Positions 33,097-40,277 of a stretch of DNA of 40,277 nt are shown piece by piece. The notes beneath the pieces are model-generated. The model was not told the DNA's origin and ran no database searches. It saw only the letters and a program-made list of their open reading frames with translations. This DNA is from Streptococcus sp. 596553 (GTDB taxonomy: Bacteria; Bacillota; Bacilli; Lactobacillales; Streptococcaceae). The stretch's first letter is position 1. Every line of letters begins with the position of its first letter. A program made the position numbers and the translations under genes. The DNA lies in contig NZ_OXCQ01000014.1 of assembly GCF_900411395.1 (NCBI RefSeq), forward strand, positions 1-40,277. Reading direction: 5' to 3'.

Positions 33097-33825
33097 ATGA
33101 AAATTTTAATCCCAACAGCAAAAGAAATGAACACAGATTTGCCTAGTATTGAGCCAACTTCCTTAAGACCAGAAAGTCAGGCCGTGCTGGATGCCTTGGC
33201 CCTCTATTCTGCTAGTCAATTGGAGAGTTTTTACAAGGTATCAGCTGAGAAGGCAGAGGAAGAATTTCAAAATATCCAAGCTTTGAAAGGGCAAACTGCT
33301 CAACACTATCCAGCCTTGAAACTTTTTGATGGGCTCATGTACCGCCACATCAAGCGAGATAAATTGACCGAGGTAGAACAAGCCTATCTTGAAAATCATG
33401 TCTTCATTACCTCGGCTTTGTACGGTGTTGTTCCAGCCTTGTCACCTATGGCGCCTCACCGTTTGGATTTTTTGATGAAGTTAAGAGTCGCAGGTAAGAC
33501 TTTGAAGAGCCATTGGAAGGCAGCCTATGATGAAGCTGTGACGCAGGAAGAAATGATTTTCTCTCTCTTGTCGTCAGAGTTTGAGACTGTATTTTCTAAG
33601 GAAATCAGAGAAAAAATGGTGACCTTCAAATTCATGGAGGATAGAGGTGGTCAGCTGAAGATTCACTCAACCATTTCCAAGAAAGCGCGTGGTGCCTTCC
33701 TGACAGCCCTGATAGAAAATCAAGTACAGACGGTGGAGGAAGCTCGTCGCTTAAGCTTTGCAGGATTTAACTACCGAGAAGATTTGTCACAGCCACAGGA
33801 ATTGGTTTTTGTAAAGGAAGTATGA
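33097..33825 (+). CDS. yaaA: Peroxide-stress protein YaaA (DUF328)
   Basis: 242 aa YaaA/UPF0246 family. The conserved N-terminal MKILIPTAKEMN, the GLMYRHIKRD (about 86-95) and the C-terminal FKFMEDRGGQLKIHSTISKKARGAF and LSFAGFNYREDLS stretches identify it. E. coli YaaA lowers free iron during peroxide stress and binds DNA, a role that would suit a peroxide-producing streptococcus. There is no Shine-Dalgarno sequence before the ATG, consistent with a leaderless mRNA. Ends in a terminator shared with the opposing FMN reductase gene. Confidence 0.92.
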   Translation: MKILIPTAKEMNTDLPSIEPTSLRPESQAVLDALALYSASQLESFYKVSAEKAEEEFQNIQALKGQTAQHYPALKLFDGLMYRHIKRDKLTEVEQAYLENHVFITSALYGVVPALSPMAPHRLDFLMKLRVAGKTLKSHWKAAYDEAVTQEEMIFSLLSSEFETVFSKEIREKMVTFKFMEDRGGQLKIHSTISKKARGAFLTALIENQVQTVEEARRLSFAGFNYREDLSQPQELVFVKEV

Positions 33826-33881
33826 AAAGATATTTTATATTTAACAATATGTATCATCAGTTATTTTAGTTTATAAATGAG

Positions 33882-33940
33882 AAAAAAGCGAACAAGCTAG
33901 TCTTCTGAGTGTCAGAAAAGTAGTCTTGCTCGCTTTTATT
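33882..33940. terminator. Bidirectional terminator between yaaA and the FMN reductase gene
   Basis: AAAAAGCGAaCAAG pairs with CTTGcTCGCTTTT around a second inner stem TTCTGA/TCAGAA. T-runs flank it on both strands. Confidence 0.8.
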
Positions 33941-33947
33941 ATGTTAG

Positions 33948-34496
33948 TTACTTGATAGCATTAACCAAGTCTTCCGCTTGTTTTTCAAGTGAGTTTAGGA
34001 CTGTTTCTTCGAGAACCAATTTTCCGTCTGCCCAGGCAGAGTCATTAACACGTGCAGCGGTGAAATCACCAACGACTTGTGTACGGATAAATGGCAAGAG
34101 GTCTTTGTAGATAGCGAAGAGTTGATCGTGACCGGCATTAGCTACAGATGATACGGTGACAAACTTGTCTTGAAGGGCAGAAGCGCCGCGTGTATCAGAC
34201 AAGTCAAGGGCACGAGATAGCCAGTCAAGCAAGTTTTTCACTGTTCCAGGGATAGAAAAGTTGTAGACTGGAGAGAAGATCCAGATGGCATCCGCAGCGA
34301 GAACCGCTTCACGAGCAGCCGCTACAGCTGGATGAGTTGGAACTTCCAAATCTTGGCTAAAGAGAGGAAGGGCTGAGTAATCAAGATAGCTAACTTCCGC
34401 TTTACCAGAAAGTGCTTTCTCAGCTTCAAGCGCCATTTGGTGGTTGAAAGAACCTTGGCGTAGGGATCCGACGATAAATAATACTTTTTTAGACAT
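33948..34496 (-). CDS. NADPH-dependent FMN reductase (flavodoxin-like)
   Basis: 182 aa from the ATG at 34496 (minus), which has AAGGAGA upstream; the frame stays open further but without RBS. Flavodoxin-like fold: the FMN-phosphate loop GSLRQGSFNHQM (about 10-21), SPVYNFSIPGTVKNLLDWLSR (about 76-96) and the later SSVANAGHDQ. Family members reduce quinones, chromate or azo compounds. The promoter overlaps an inverted repeat that could bind a redox-responsive repressor. It converges with yaaA, a peroxide-stress gene. Confidence 0.88.
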   Translation of the reverse strand: MSKKVLFIVGSLRQGSFNHQMALEAEKALSGKAEVSYLDYSALPLFSQDLEVPTHPAVAAAREAVLAADAIWIFSPVYNFSIPGTVKNLLDWLSRALDLSDTRGASALQDKFVTVSSVANAGHDQLFAIYKDLLPFIRTQVVGDFTAARVNDSAWADGKLVLEETVLNSLEKQAEDLVNAIK

Positions 34497-34536
34497 GTTG
34501 TGTCTCCTTTTTCTTAAAATTTCGAGAACTCTCTCG

Positions 34537-34577
34537 TTGTTATAAAATATATTACAACAAAAGAAAACAACTTGCAA
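34537..34577 (-). promoter_or_regulatory. FMN reductase promoter with imperfect dyad operator
   Basis: Minus strand: TTGCAA (plus 34572-34577), 17 bp, TAATAT (plus 34549-34554). The dyad TTGTTATAA-6-TTACAACAA (34537-34560, 8 of 9 pairs) covers the -10. This suggests repression by a dimeric regulator; which one is not evident. Confidence 0.55.
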
Positions 34578-34670
34578 GAAATTTGCTCAAAGTTAATTTG
34601 AAAATGATAAAATTACAGAAGCTCTAGTTACTTGCGACTGGAAAAGTAAGAACTGTTTTACTTAGGTTCT

Positions 34671-34697
34671 GGTTTGAATTTGATTTTCGAAGAGTAT
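34671..34697. repeat. BOX remnant (boxA end only)
   Basis: 27 bp ending TTTTCGAAGAGTAT match the terminal part of boxA; against the BOX copy ending at 36359, 24 of 26 aligned bases agree. The rest of the 34578-34918 gap holds the promoter at 34710 and a long leader; a minus-strand frame over it looks like chance or decayed sequence. Confidence 0.65.
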
Positions 34698-34709
34698 TCT
34701 AACATTCTC

Positions 34710-34738
34710 TTGTAATATGATGACATAAGTGCTAAAAT
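34710..34738 (+). promoter_or_regulatory. MFS transporter promoter next to a BOX end
   Basis: TTGTAA (34710-34715), 17 bp, extended -10 TGcTAAAAT (34730-34738). GAGTAT of the BOX remnant ends 12 bp before the -35. The predicted leader before the MFS start codon is about 174 nt, with no riboswitch I recognise. Confidence 0.65.
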
Positions 34739-34918
34739 AAACAAGAAAACTCGCAATAAAAACCGCAGAACAGCTATTTTCCGGTATCATTTCATAAATC
34801 ATTAAAGGAACAATAATGGCATTGAAGAATGCTTCTAAAAAGGGGTGGAGATCATGTAAGGCAAAGATTAACAAGTGACGGACAAAAGAAATAATAATAC
34901 ACTTGTTAAGGAGAAAAG

Positions 34919-36115
34919 ATGTTAATAAGAAATTATCGGAAAAATATTGGCCTGATGGCCGGAGTTGAGTTTTTTGCATTTTTAGGGATTACCAGTTTTT
35001 GGATTCTCTTTCTCAGTCAAAACGGAATGTCTCTTTGGCAGATTGGACTTCTGGAAAGTATTTTTCATACTACCAGTCTTCTCTGTGAAATTCCATCTGG
35101 AATGTTAGCTGACCGCTATTCCTATAAGACCAACCTTTATTTAAGTCGTATAGCAGGGATTGTGTCTTCTATTCTCATGTTGGCTGGGCAGGGAAATTTT
35201 TGGATTTATGCACTAGCAATGGCGATAAGTGCCTTGTCTTATAATTTTGATTCGGGAACAAGTGCAGCAATGGTCTATGACTCTGCTGTAGAGGCTGGAC
35301 TAAAGGAGCGCTATCTATCCATTTCAAGTTTTATGTCAGGAGTAGCAGAAGGAACTCGGTCTTTGGGGACAGTGTTGGCGGGATTTTTTGTCCATGGCCA
35401 ATTGCACCTGACCTACTATATCATGATTGCGACTTCTATCATAGTTCTTTTCCTGATTTGGATGCTGAAAGAACCTAGTGTCAAGCTAGAAAAAGCTGAT
35501 AGTGTGAGCATGAAACAGATTATTTGGACCGTTAAGGATGAGTTGAAGCGAAATCCCATGCTGTTCAACTGGATGATTTTGTCTCAGATTGTCGGAGTAC
35601 TCATGTGCATGTTTTATTTTTACTATCAAAATCAGTTACCAGATTTAAGTGGTTGGCAAATTTCAGCAGTTATGCTACTTGGGAGTCTCTTGAATATCGT
35701 CGCAGTCTATCTAGCGAGTAAGATTGGAAAGAAGTATGCCGCCTTGAAGCTTTTCCCTATCCTCGTCCTGCTGACTGGAATCACCTATATGCTTTCTTAC
35801 TTTGGAATACCTCTAATCTATATTTTGGTTTATTTGATTAGTAATGCTCTATATGCTCTTTTTCAGCCGATTTTTGACAACGATTTGCAAGAGCGCCTTC
35901 CAAGTGAAGTAAGGGCAACCATGCTGAGTGTCTACTCTATGATGTTTAGCCTGAGTATGATTGTCTTCTTCCCACTGACAGGCTGGTTGATTGACCATTT
36001 AGGCTTTGTAGTAGCATTTCTTTATCTAGGTTTCTTTTTAGTCATGATTAGCCTTCTACTGGCTATCTTTTTAGGAAAATTGGCTAAAAGAATGGATGAT
36101 AAAGTGATTCCATAG
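34919..36115 (+). CDS. Major facilitator superfamily transporter
   Basis: 398 aa with about 12 hydrophobic helices. The loop between helices 2 and 3 has a G-x-L-A-D-R-Y motif (SGMLADRYSYKTNLY, about 61-75), the MFS signature A, and a central cytoplasmic loop lies at about 185-205. It is similar in length and layout to proton-driven efflux permeases, but substrate cannot be read from the sequence. RBS AAGGAG 7 nt before the ATG. Terminator 18 nt after the stop. Confidence 0.88.
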   Translation: MLIRNYRKNIGLMAGVEFFAFLGITSFWILFLSQNGMSLWQIGLLESIFHTTSLLCEIPSGMLADRYSYKTNLYLSRIAGIVSSILMLAGQGNFWIYALAMAISALSYNFDSGTSAAMVYDSAVEAGLKERYLSISSFMSGVAEGTRSLGTVLAGFFVHGQLHLTYYIMIATSIIVLFLIWMLKEPSVKLEKADSVSMKQIIWTVKDELKRNPMLFNWMILSQIVGVLMCMFYFYYQNQLPDLSGWQISAVMLLGSLLNIVAVYLASKIGKKYAALKLFPILVLLTGITYMLSYFGIPLIYILVYLISNALYALFQPIFDNDLQERLPSEVRATMLSVYSMMFSLSMIVFFPLTGWLIDHLGFVVAFLYLGFFLVMISLLLAIFLGKLAKRMDDKVIP

Positions 36116-36132
36116 ATCAAAAAAATTACGAA

Positions 36133-36159
36133 AACTTGAGTGCCAAGCTCAGGTTTTTT
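36133..36159 (+). terminator. MFS gene terminator
   Basis: AACTTGAG (36133-36140) pairs with CTCAGGTT (36148-36155), one G-U, with T6 at the end. Confidence 0.75.
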
Positions 36160-36254
36160 AATAGGTTGATTTTGGAGCTGTCTTTACTTTTCTTGCTCGG
36201 TTCTAAACAAGAAAAATCTGTTTTGTTTAAAGGAAGAAATAGAATTGGTTTCTT

Positions 36255-36359
36255 ATACTCAATGAAAATCAAAGAGCAAACTAGGAAGCAAGCCGCAGAC
36301 AGTACTTGGGTACGGCAAGGCGACGCTGACAAAGTTTGAATTGGATTTTCGCAGAGTAT
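36255..36359. repeat. BOX element (boxC-boxA, 105 bp)
   Basis: Starts with boxC (ATACTCAATGAAAATCAAAG...) and ends with boxA. The stretch TACGGCAAGGCGACGCTGAC (36311-36330) is the sequence targeted by the classic BOXA1R typing primer, and the end reads GATTTTCGCAGAGTAT. boxB is absent. Orientation is opposite to the copy at 32937. Confidence 0.9.
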
Positions 36360-36371
36360 TCTTATATTCGC

Positions 36372-36400
36372 TTGTAATAAAGCAAGATAGATGGTAAAAT
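36372..36400 (+). promoter_or_regulatory. Promoter of the YpmB-like/aat/asnS operon next to a BOX end
   Basis: TTGTAA (36372-36377), 17 bp, extended -10 TGgTAAAAT (36392-36400). +1 would be 36407, the G of the GTG start codon. GAGTAT of the BOX ends 12 bp before the -35. Confidence 0.65.
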
Positions 36401-36406
36401 AGACGA

Positions 36407-36895
36407 GTGAAAAAAAGACAAAACAAAGCAAAAAATAATCTACTGTGGCAGTATGGTCTAGGGATGACGATTTTGTTTGTGGTTATCAGTGCTTCCTTTC
36501 TGTATCTAGTGTTTCTGAGTATGAAACCTTATCAAACAGCTAAAAGTGAAGGAGAAAAATTAGCTCAGCAGTATGCAGGATTAGAGCAAGCTGATCAGGT
36601 TGACTTATACAATGGCTTGGAATCCTATTATAGCGTTCTTGGTCGTAATAAAAAACAAGAAGCACTTGCTGTCCTGATTGGAAAAGATGACCATAAGATT
36701 TACGTTTATCAGCTAAATCAGGGTATTTCACAAGAAAAAGCAGAAGCTCTTTCTAAGGAAAAAGGAGCTGGCGAGATTGACAAGATTACCTTTGGCCGTT
36801 ATCAAGACAAGCCAATCTGGGAAGTCAAGTCAGGCTCTGATTTTTATCTAGTAGATTTTGAAACAGGAGCATTGGTCAATAAGGAGGGCCTATGA
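36407..36895 (+). CDS. YpmB-like DUF5590 membrane-anchored protein
   Basis: 162 aa from GTG 36407. A basic N-terminus (KKRQNKAKNN) and one transmembrane helix (about 17-40) anchor an extracytoplasmic PepSY-like part (about 45-162), ending PIWEVKSGSDFYLVDFETGALV, typical of YpmB. The start has no Shine-Dalgarno sequence and coincides with the predicted transcription start. A later in-frame ATG (36463) would remove the basic region before the helix, so I keep the GTG. It overlaps the aminotransferase gene by 4 nt, as YpmB commonly does in Firmicutes. Role unknown. Confidence 0.82.
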   Translation: MKKRQNKAKNNLLWQYGLGMTILFVVISASFLYLVFLSMKPYQTAKSEGEKLAQQYAGLEQADQVDLYNGLESYYSVLGRNKKQEALAVLIGKDDHKIYVYQLNQGISQEKAEALSKEKGAGEIDKITFGRYQDKPIWEVKSGSDFYLVDFETGALVNKEGL

Positions 36896-38070
36896 AACTA
36901 TCCAACCGTGTTTTAGAAATGGAAGAAAGTGTGACTCTGGCTAGTGATGCAAGAGCAAAGAAGTTAAAGGCTGAAGGAAAAGATGTACTTTTCTTAACTT
37001 TAGGTCAGCCCGATTTCCATACTCCCAAAAATATTCAAGATGCAGCTGTTGCAGCCATTCGAGATGGACGTGCTTCTTTCTATACGGTAGCTTCAGGTTT
37101 GCCTGAGTTAAAAGCAGCAGTCAATACCTACTTCGAGCGTTACTATGGCTATTCTGTCGCAAGTAATGAGGTTACCTTTGCTACAGGTGCCAAGTTTTCC
37201 CTCTATACGTTCTTTATGGCTGTGGTCAATCCAGGTGATGAAGTCATCATCCCAACCCCCTACTGGGTTAGCTATGGAGACCAGGTCAAGATGGCAGAAG
37301 GCGTTCCCGTCTTTGTTCCTGCTAAGGAAGACAATCACTTTAAGGTGACCGTAGAGCAGTTGGAAGCAGCTCGTACTGACAAGACCAAGGTTTTGGTGCT
37401 GAATTCGCCATCCAATCCGACAGGTATGATCTATACTCGTGAAGAATTACTAGCTATCGGAAATTGGGCAGTTGAGCATGACATTCTGATTTTAGCTGAT
37501 GATATATACGGTCGCCTTGTTTATAATGGAAATGAATTTGTTCCAATCTCAAGTCTATCAGAAGCAATTCGTAAGCAAACCATTGTTATCAACGGTGTAT
37601 CTAAGGCATATGCCATGACGGGTTGGCGAGTTGGTTATGCGGTAGGTGATCCAGAAATCATTGCTGCTATGAGCAAATTGACAGGTCAAACAACTTCTAA
37701 CCTAACTGCTGTTTCACAATATGCAACCATCGAAGCCTTAACAGGACCACAGGATTCTGTTGAGATCATGCGTCAGGCTTTTGAGGAGCGTCTCAATACC
37801 ATTTATCCGCTATTATGTGAAGTCCCTGGTTTTGAAGTCGTTAAGCCACAAGGAGCCTTCTATCTCTTTCCAAATGTTAAAAAAGCCATGGAGATGAAAG
37901 GTTATAGCGATGTAACAGCATTTACAACGGCTATTCTTGAAGAAGTTGGTCTGGCCTTGATTACAGGAGCAGGATTTGGAGCGCTAGAAAATGTCCGCCT
38001 CAGCTATGCGACAGACCTAGACACGCTTAAAGAAGCAGTTAAACGCTTGAAAGCATTTATGGAAAAATAA
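36892..38070 (+). CDS. Aspartate aminotransferase (class I, Ib type)
   Basis: 392 aa PLP enzyme interconverting aspartate and 2-oxoglutarate with oxaloacetate and glutamate. Schiff-base Lys238 is in [17 protein letters not shown]; the substrate-binding NSPSNPTG (171-178), the PLP-binding DDIYGRLVY (about 203-211) and a C-terminal Arg in RLSYA are present. RBS AAGGAGG, overlapping the YpmB-like gene. The pairing with asnS (22-nt gap) links aspartate synthesis to asparaginyl-tRNA formation. Locally called aspC or aatB in related genomes; I leave the symbol open. Confidence 0.93.
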   Translation: MKLSNRVLEMEESVTLASDARAKKLKAEGKDVLFLTLGQPDFHTPKNIQDAAVAAIRDGRASFYTVASGLPELKAAVNTYFERYYGYSVASNEVTFATGAKFSLYTFFMAVVNPGDEVIIPTPYWVSYGDQVKMAEGVPVFVPAKEDNHFKVTVEQLEAARTDKTKVLVLNSPSNPTGMIYTREELLAIGNWAVEHDILILADDIYGRLVYNGNEFVPISSLSEAIRKQTIVINGVSKAYAMTGWRVGYAVGDPEIIAAMSKLTGQTTSNLTAVSQYATIEALTGPQDSVEIMRQAFEERLNTIYPLLCEVPGFEVVKPQGAFYLFPNVKKAMEMKGYSDVTAFTTAILEEVGLALITGAGFGALENVRLSYATDLDTLKEAVKRLKAFMEK

Positions 38071-38092
38071 AAGAAAAAGAAAAGGAAAAATA

Positions 38093-39436
38093 ATGACAAA
38101 ACGTGTAACGATTATTGATGTAAAAGACTATGTTGGTCAGGAAGTGACGATTGGCGCTTGGGTTGCCAACAAATCAGGAAAAGGGAAAATTGCCTTCTTG
38201 CAATTGCGTGATGGAACAGCCTTCTTCCAAGGTGTGGCTTTTAAACCAAACTTTGTCGAAAAATTTGGTGAAGAAGTAGGACTTGAGAAGTTTGATGTTA
38301 TCAAACGCTTGAGCCAAGAAACTTCTGTTTATGTGACAGGTATTGTTAAAGAAGACGAACGTTCTAAATTTGGTTATGAGTTGGATATTACAGACATCGA
38401 AGTGATCGGTGAATCTCAAGACTACCCAATTACACCAAAAGAACACGGAACAGACTTTTTGATGGACAACCGTCACTTGTGGCTTCGTTCTCGTAAGCAA
38501 GTAGCCGTGATGCAAATCCGTAACGCTATTATCTATGCAACTTATGAGTTCTTCGACAAGAACGGTTTCATGAAGTTTGATAGCCCAATCCTTTCAGGAA
38601 ACGCGGCAGAAGATTCAACAGAACTCTTTGAAACAGACTACTTCGGAACGCCAGCCTACTTGAGCCAATCAGGTCAGCTTTACCTAGAAGCAGGCGCTAT
38701 GGCTCTTGGTCGTGTCTTTGACTTTGGTCCAGTATTCCGTGCCGAAAAATCAAAAACGCGCCGTCACTTGACTGAGTTCTGGATGATGGACGCAGAGTAC
38801 TCCTACTTGACACATGATGAGTCGCTTGACTTGCAAGAAGCTTATGTGAAAGCTCTTCTACAAGGTGTTCTTGACCGTGCGCCTCAAGCCTTGGAAACTT
38901 TGGAACGTGATACAGAACTCTTGAAACGCTACATTGCAGAGCCATTCAAACGCATCACTTACGATCAAGCCATTGACCTCTTGCAAGAGCATGAAAATGA
39001 TGAAGATGCTGACTACGAGCATCTTGAGCATGGAGATGACTTTGGTTCACCACATGAAACTTGGATTTCAAACCACTTTGGTGTGCCAACATTTGTCATG
39101 AACTACCCAGCAGCCATCAAGGCCTTCTACATGAAACCAGTTCCTGGAAATCCAGAGCGCGTGCTTTGTGCAGACTTGCTTGCTCCAGAAGGTTACGGAG
39201 AAATCATCGGTGGTTCTATGCGTGAGGAAGACTACGATGCATTAGTTGCTAAGATGGATGAACTTGGCATGGATCGTACAGAGTATGAATTCTACCTTGA
39301 CCTTCGTAAATACGGTACAGTTCCACACGGAGGATTTGGTATCGGTATCGAGCGTATGGTAACCTTCGCAGCAGGAACAAAACATATCCGTGAAGCCATT
39401 CCATTCCCACGTATGTTGCACCGTATCAAACCGTAA
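38093..39436 (+). CDS. asnS: Asparaginyl-tRNA synthetase
   Basis: 447 aa class IIb synthetase. The N-terminal OB-fold anticodon-binding domain (about 1-105) is followed by the catalytic core with motif 2 [21 protein letters not shown] (about residues 217-237) and motif 3 [10 protein letters not shown] near the C-terminus. Length and motifs distinguish it from AspRS, which has an extra insertion domain. The third gene of the YpmB-like/aat/asnS unit; a strong terminator follows 7 nt after the stop. Confidence 0.96.
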   Translation: MTKRVTIIDVKDYVGQEVTIGAWVANKSGKGKIAFLQLRDGTAFFQGVAFKPNFVEKFGEEVGLEKFDVIKRLSQETSVYVTGIVKEDERSKFGYELDITDIEVIGESQDYPITPKEHGTDFLMDNRHLWLRSRKQVAVMQIRNAIIYATYEFFDKNGFMKFDSPILSGNAAEDSTELFETDYFGTPAYLSQSGQLYLEAGAMALGRVFDFGPVFRAEKSKTRRHLTEFWMMDAEYSYLTHDESLDLQEAYVKALLQGVLDRAPQALETLERDTELLKRYIAEPFKRITYDQAIDLLQEHENDEDADYEHLEHGDDFGSPHETWISNHFGVPTFVMNYPAAIKAFYMKPVPGNPERVLCADLLAPEGYGEIIGGSMREEDYDALVAKMDELGMDRTEYEFYLDLRKYGTVPHGGFGIGIERMVTFAAGTKHIREAIPFPRMLHRIKP

Positions 39437-39443
39437 GAACAGG

Positions 39444-39468
39444 AAAACGCCCATGTGGCGTTTTTTTT
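39444..39468 (+). terminator. asnS terminator
   Basis: AAAACGCC (39444-39451) pairs with GGCGTTTT (39457-39464) around 5 nt, continuing to T8. Confidence 0.9.
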
Positions 39469-39632
39469 CATAGAAATCTCTGGAAGCGAAAGGAAATATT
39501 ATCAGCTTTTATAAAAGGAGTTAAGTTTCTACGGTATGATTATGGCAATGCATTTTTGTTAATAGATAGAAACAAGCTATAAAGAAAACGGAATGAGTTA
39601 GTCTAAATAAAAAGTATTAAAAATTAGGGAAA

Positions 39633-39729
39633 CGCATATTATCAGGTTTTCAAAATCTTGATAATATGCGCTTTTCGTGAAAATATTTACTCCCTTTTCT
39701 TATAAAATTGAGTCTTTTACTAGACTCAT
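39633..39729. repeat. Second hairpin repeat, diverged relative of 14840-14999
   Basis: CGCATATTATCA (39633-39644) and TGATAATATGCG (39659-39670) are a perfect 12-bp stem, extended inward by GGTTTT/AAAATC. The following GTGAAAATATTTA...TTTTCT...AAATTGAGTCTTTTA...AGACTCA matches, element by element, the right half of the repeat at 14944-14999. Left terminus unclear. The surrounding intergenic region 39469-39850 holds no gene that I can support. Confidence 0.55.
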
Positions 39730-39855
39730 ACTAATAGTTGTTCAGAATGGAGTTACATATCCTAGTACATTGATGTCAGTGTTTAAAAACTTGTGTACGT
39801 TCTATTGTATCGAAGGCAACATTGGATTGAAACGATAAATATATGGAGATGAAAC

Positions 39856-39884
39856 TTGAATTAATAATAGTCGTATGATACAAT
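39856..39884 (+). promoter_or_regulatory. Promoter of the YSIRK surface-protein gene
   Basis: -35 TTGAAT (39856-39861), 17 bp, extended -10 TGaTACAAT (39876-39884). The predicted leader is about 140 nt and contains the G9 tract. Confidence 0.7.
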
Positions 39885-39931
39885 ATTAAACGATATTGAT
39901 AATTATTAGGCAACCCTTTTTAAAATGATAA

Positions 39932-39972
39932 CCTCTTAATATTACTAAAAAATTTAAGGGGGGGGGCTTTTT
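39932..39972 (+). promoter_or_regulatory. G9 tract within a terminator-like hairpin
   Basis: Nine G's at 39958-39966 are followed by CTTTTT. CCTCTTAA (39932-39939) can pair with TTAAGGGG (39954-39961), using the first four G's (one G-U). The remaining G's separate the stem from the U-run. CCCTT (39914-39918) can compete for AAGGG. The tract lies in the leader, 64 nt before the start codon. Confidence 0.6.
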
Positions 39973-40030
39973 GTTTGTCTGTATATTTCAATTCAATATT
40001 AAAAAACATGCATAAAGGAGGTTGAATCTC

Positions 40031-40277
40031 ATGAAGAGAGGTCAACAAGATTTTAGAACGGAGAAGTACATTCGTTACGGTATTCGTAAGTACAGCTTTG
40101 GTGCAGCATCAGTGGCGATTGCGGCTGGTTTGATGTTTCTCGGAGCTGGCGCGGTATCAGCAACAGAAGTAGAAGGAGTTAATGAACTATCTTCAACAGC
40201 TACTCCAACACCGACCATAGGCGATGAGGGGGCTAATCAAGGTTCTAACTCATCTAAACCCACTACTTATGACGCAG
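40031..40277 (+). CDS. YSIRK-type surface protein, N-terminal part (cut by window edge)
   Basis: ATG 40031 with AAAGGAGG upstream; 82 codons are visible and the frame is open at the edge. The start MKRGQQDFRTEKYIRYGIRK carries the YSIRK/GxxS export signal (YGIRKYSFGAASVAIAAG at 16-33), with cleavage expected after Ala44 (AVSA-TE). A Thr/Ser/Pro-rich stretch (residues about 52-80) follows. Such signals direct proteins to the division septum and nearly always come with a C-terminal LPXTG anchor, which would lie outside the window. It is probably a large adhesin or surface enzyme. Its place downstream of asnS differs from the pneumococcal order I remember, suggesting an accessory gene. Confidence 0.9.
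   Translation, partial: MKRGQQDFRTEKYIRYGIRKYSFGAASVAIAAGLMFLGAGAVSATEVEGVNELSSTATPTPTIGDEGANQGSNSSKPTTYDA

Noticed and set aside
34662..34979. Minus-strand frame of 105 aa over the FMN reductase/MFS gap
   Set aside because: No RBS; it overlaps the MFS start and includes the BOX remnant. A similar peptide at 36126-36431 arises only because both frames cross the same BOX end and promoter. Treated as chance or decayed sequence.
1..40277. CRISPR array, prophage, complete insertion sequence or toxin-antitoxin operon
   Set aside because: I saw no regularly spaced repeats, integrase, transposase or cas gene; only small non-coding repeats (BOX and hairpin elements) are present.

Overview
The window is chromosomal DNA of a Streptococcus of the Mitis group (S. 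mitis, S. pneumoniae or a close relative). The evidence is a choline-binding lysozyme of the LytC type, BOX repeats, extended -10 promoters of the TGnTATAAT type, and a gene order (codY, pncA, msmK, apt, metA, tpiA, lytC, dpr, folA, clpX ... cdaA, glmM ... mntE, mgtA ... asnS) that I recall as the pneumococcal order. The species call rests on recall of gene content and order, not on a search. Most of the window is core chromosome. The clearly accessory-looking parts are a minus-strand pair at 15006-15827, the BOX-rich stretch at 32.9-36.4 kb, and the surface-protein gene entering at the right edge.

Layout. 1-2.0 kb: codY with a CodY box in its own promoter, overlapping pncA, then a tRNA-Leu with its own promoter and terminator. 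2.0-6.6 kb: single-gene or two-gene units msmK, apt, metA-dnaD-like and tpiA, each with a recognisable promoter; metA carries a MET-box-like operator. 6.7-9.7 kb: lytC directly behind the tpiA terminator, dpr, and folA, whose product has Leu at position 100, the residue linked to trimethoprim resistance in pneumococci. 9.5-14.8 kb: a tight run folA, 56-aa membrane protein, clpX, engB, ridA, rapZ, yvcK, whiA with several stop/start overlaps. 14.8-16.1 kb: a hairpin repeat, an unrecognised secreted protein plus a small membrane protein on the minus strand, and a divergent promoter leading into about 200 nt of probably non-coding transcript. 16.1-25.5 kb: an FNR-like flavoprotein (minus), the cyclic-di-AMP/peptidoglycan cluster cdaA-cdaR-glmM, DUF1149, a DegV/FakB protein, dapB-cca-ABC-F. 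25.5-29.7 kb: a manganese-export locus with mntE (minus) divergent from the P-type ATPase mgtA/caxP, the latter behind a yybP-ykoY riboswitch. 29.7-36.9 kb: a GST, a degenerate peptide deformylase, a large unknown membrane protein, yaaA, an FMN reductase, an MFS transporter, and three BOX ends. 36.4-39.4 kb: YpmB-like protein, aspartate aminotransferase and asnS in one operon. 39.4-40.3 kb: a long intergenic region with a second hairpin repeat and a G9 tract ahead of a YSIRK surface protein cut by the window edge.

The observations I rate highest are: (1) at three loci a BOX terminal hexamer GAGTAT lies exactly 12 bp upstream of a -35 box, whichever BOX end faces the promoter; (2) two of those promoters place +1 exactly on the start codon, predicting leaderless mRNAs; (3) the G9 tract sits inside a hairpin just before a U-run in the leader of the YSIRK adhesin, a plausible phase-variable attenuator; (4) the minus-strand secreted/membrane pair with a cre-like site has no function I can name.
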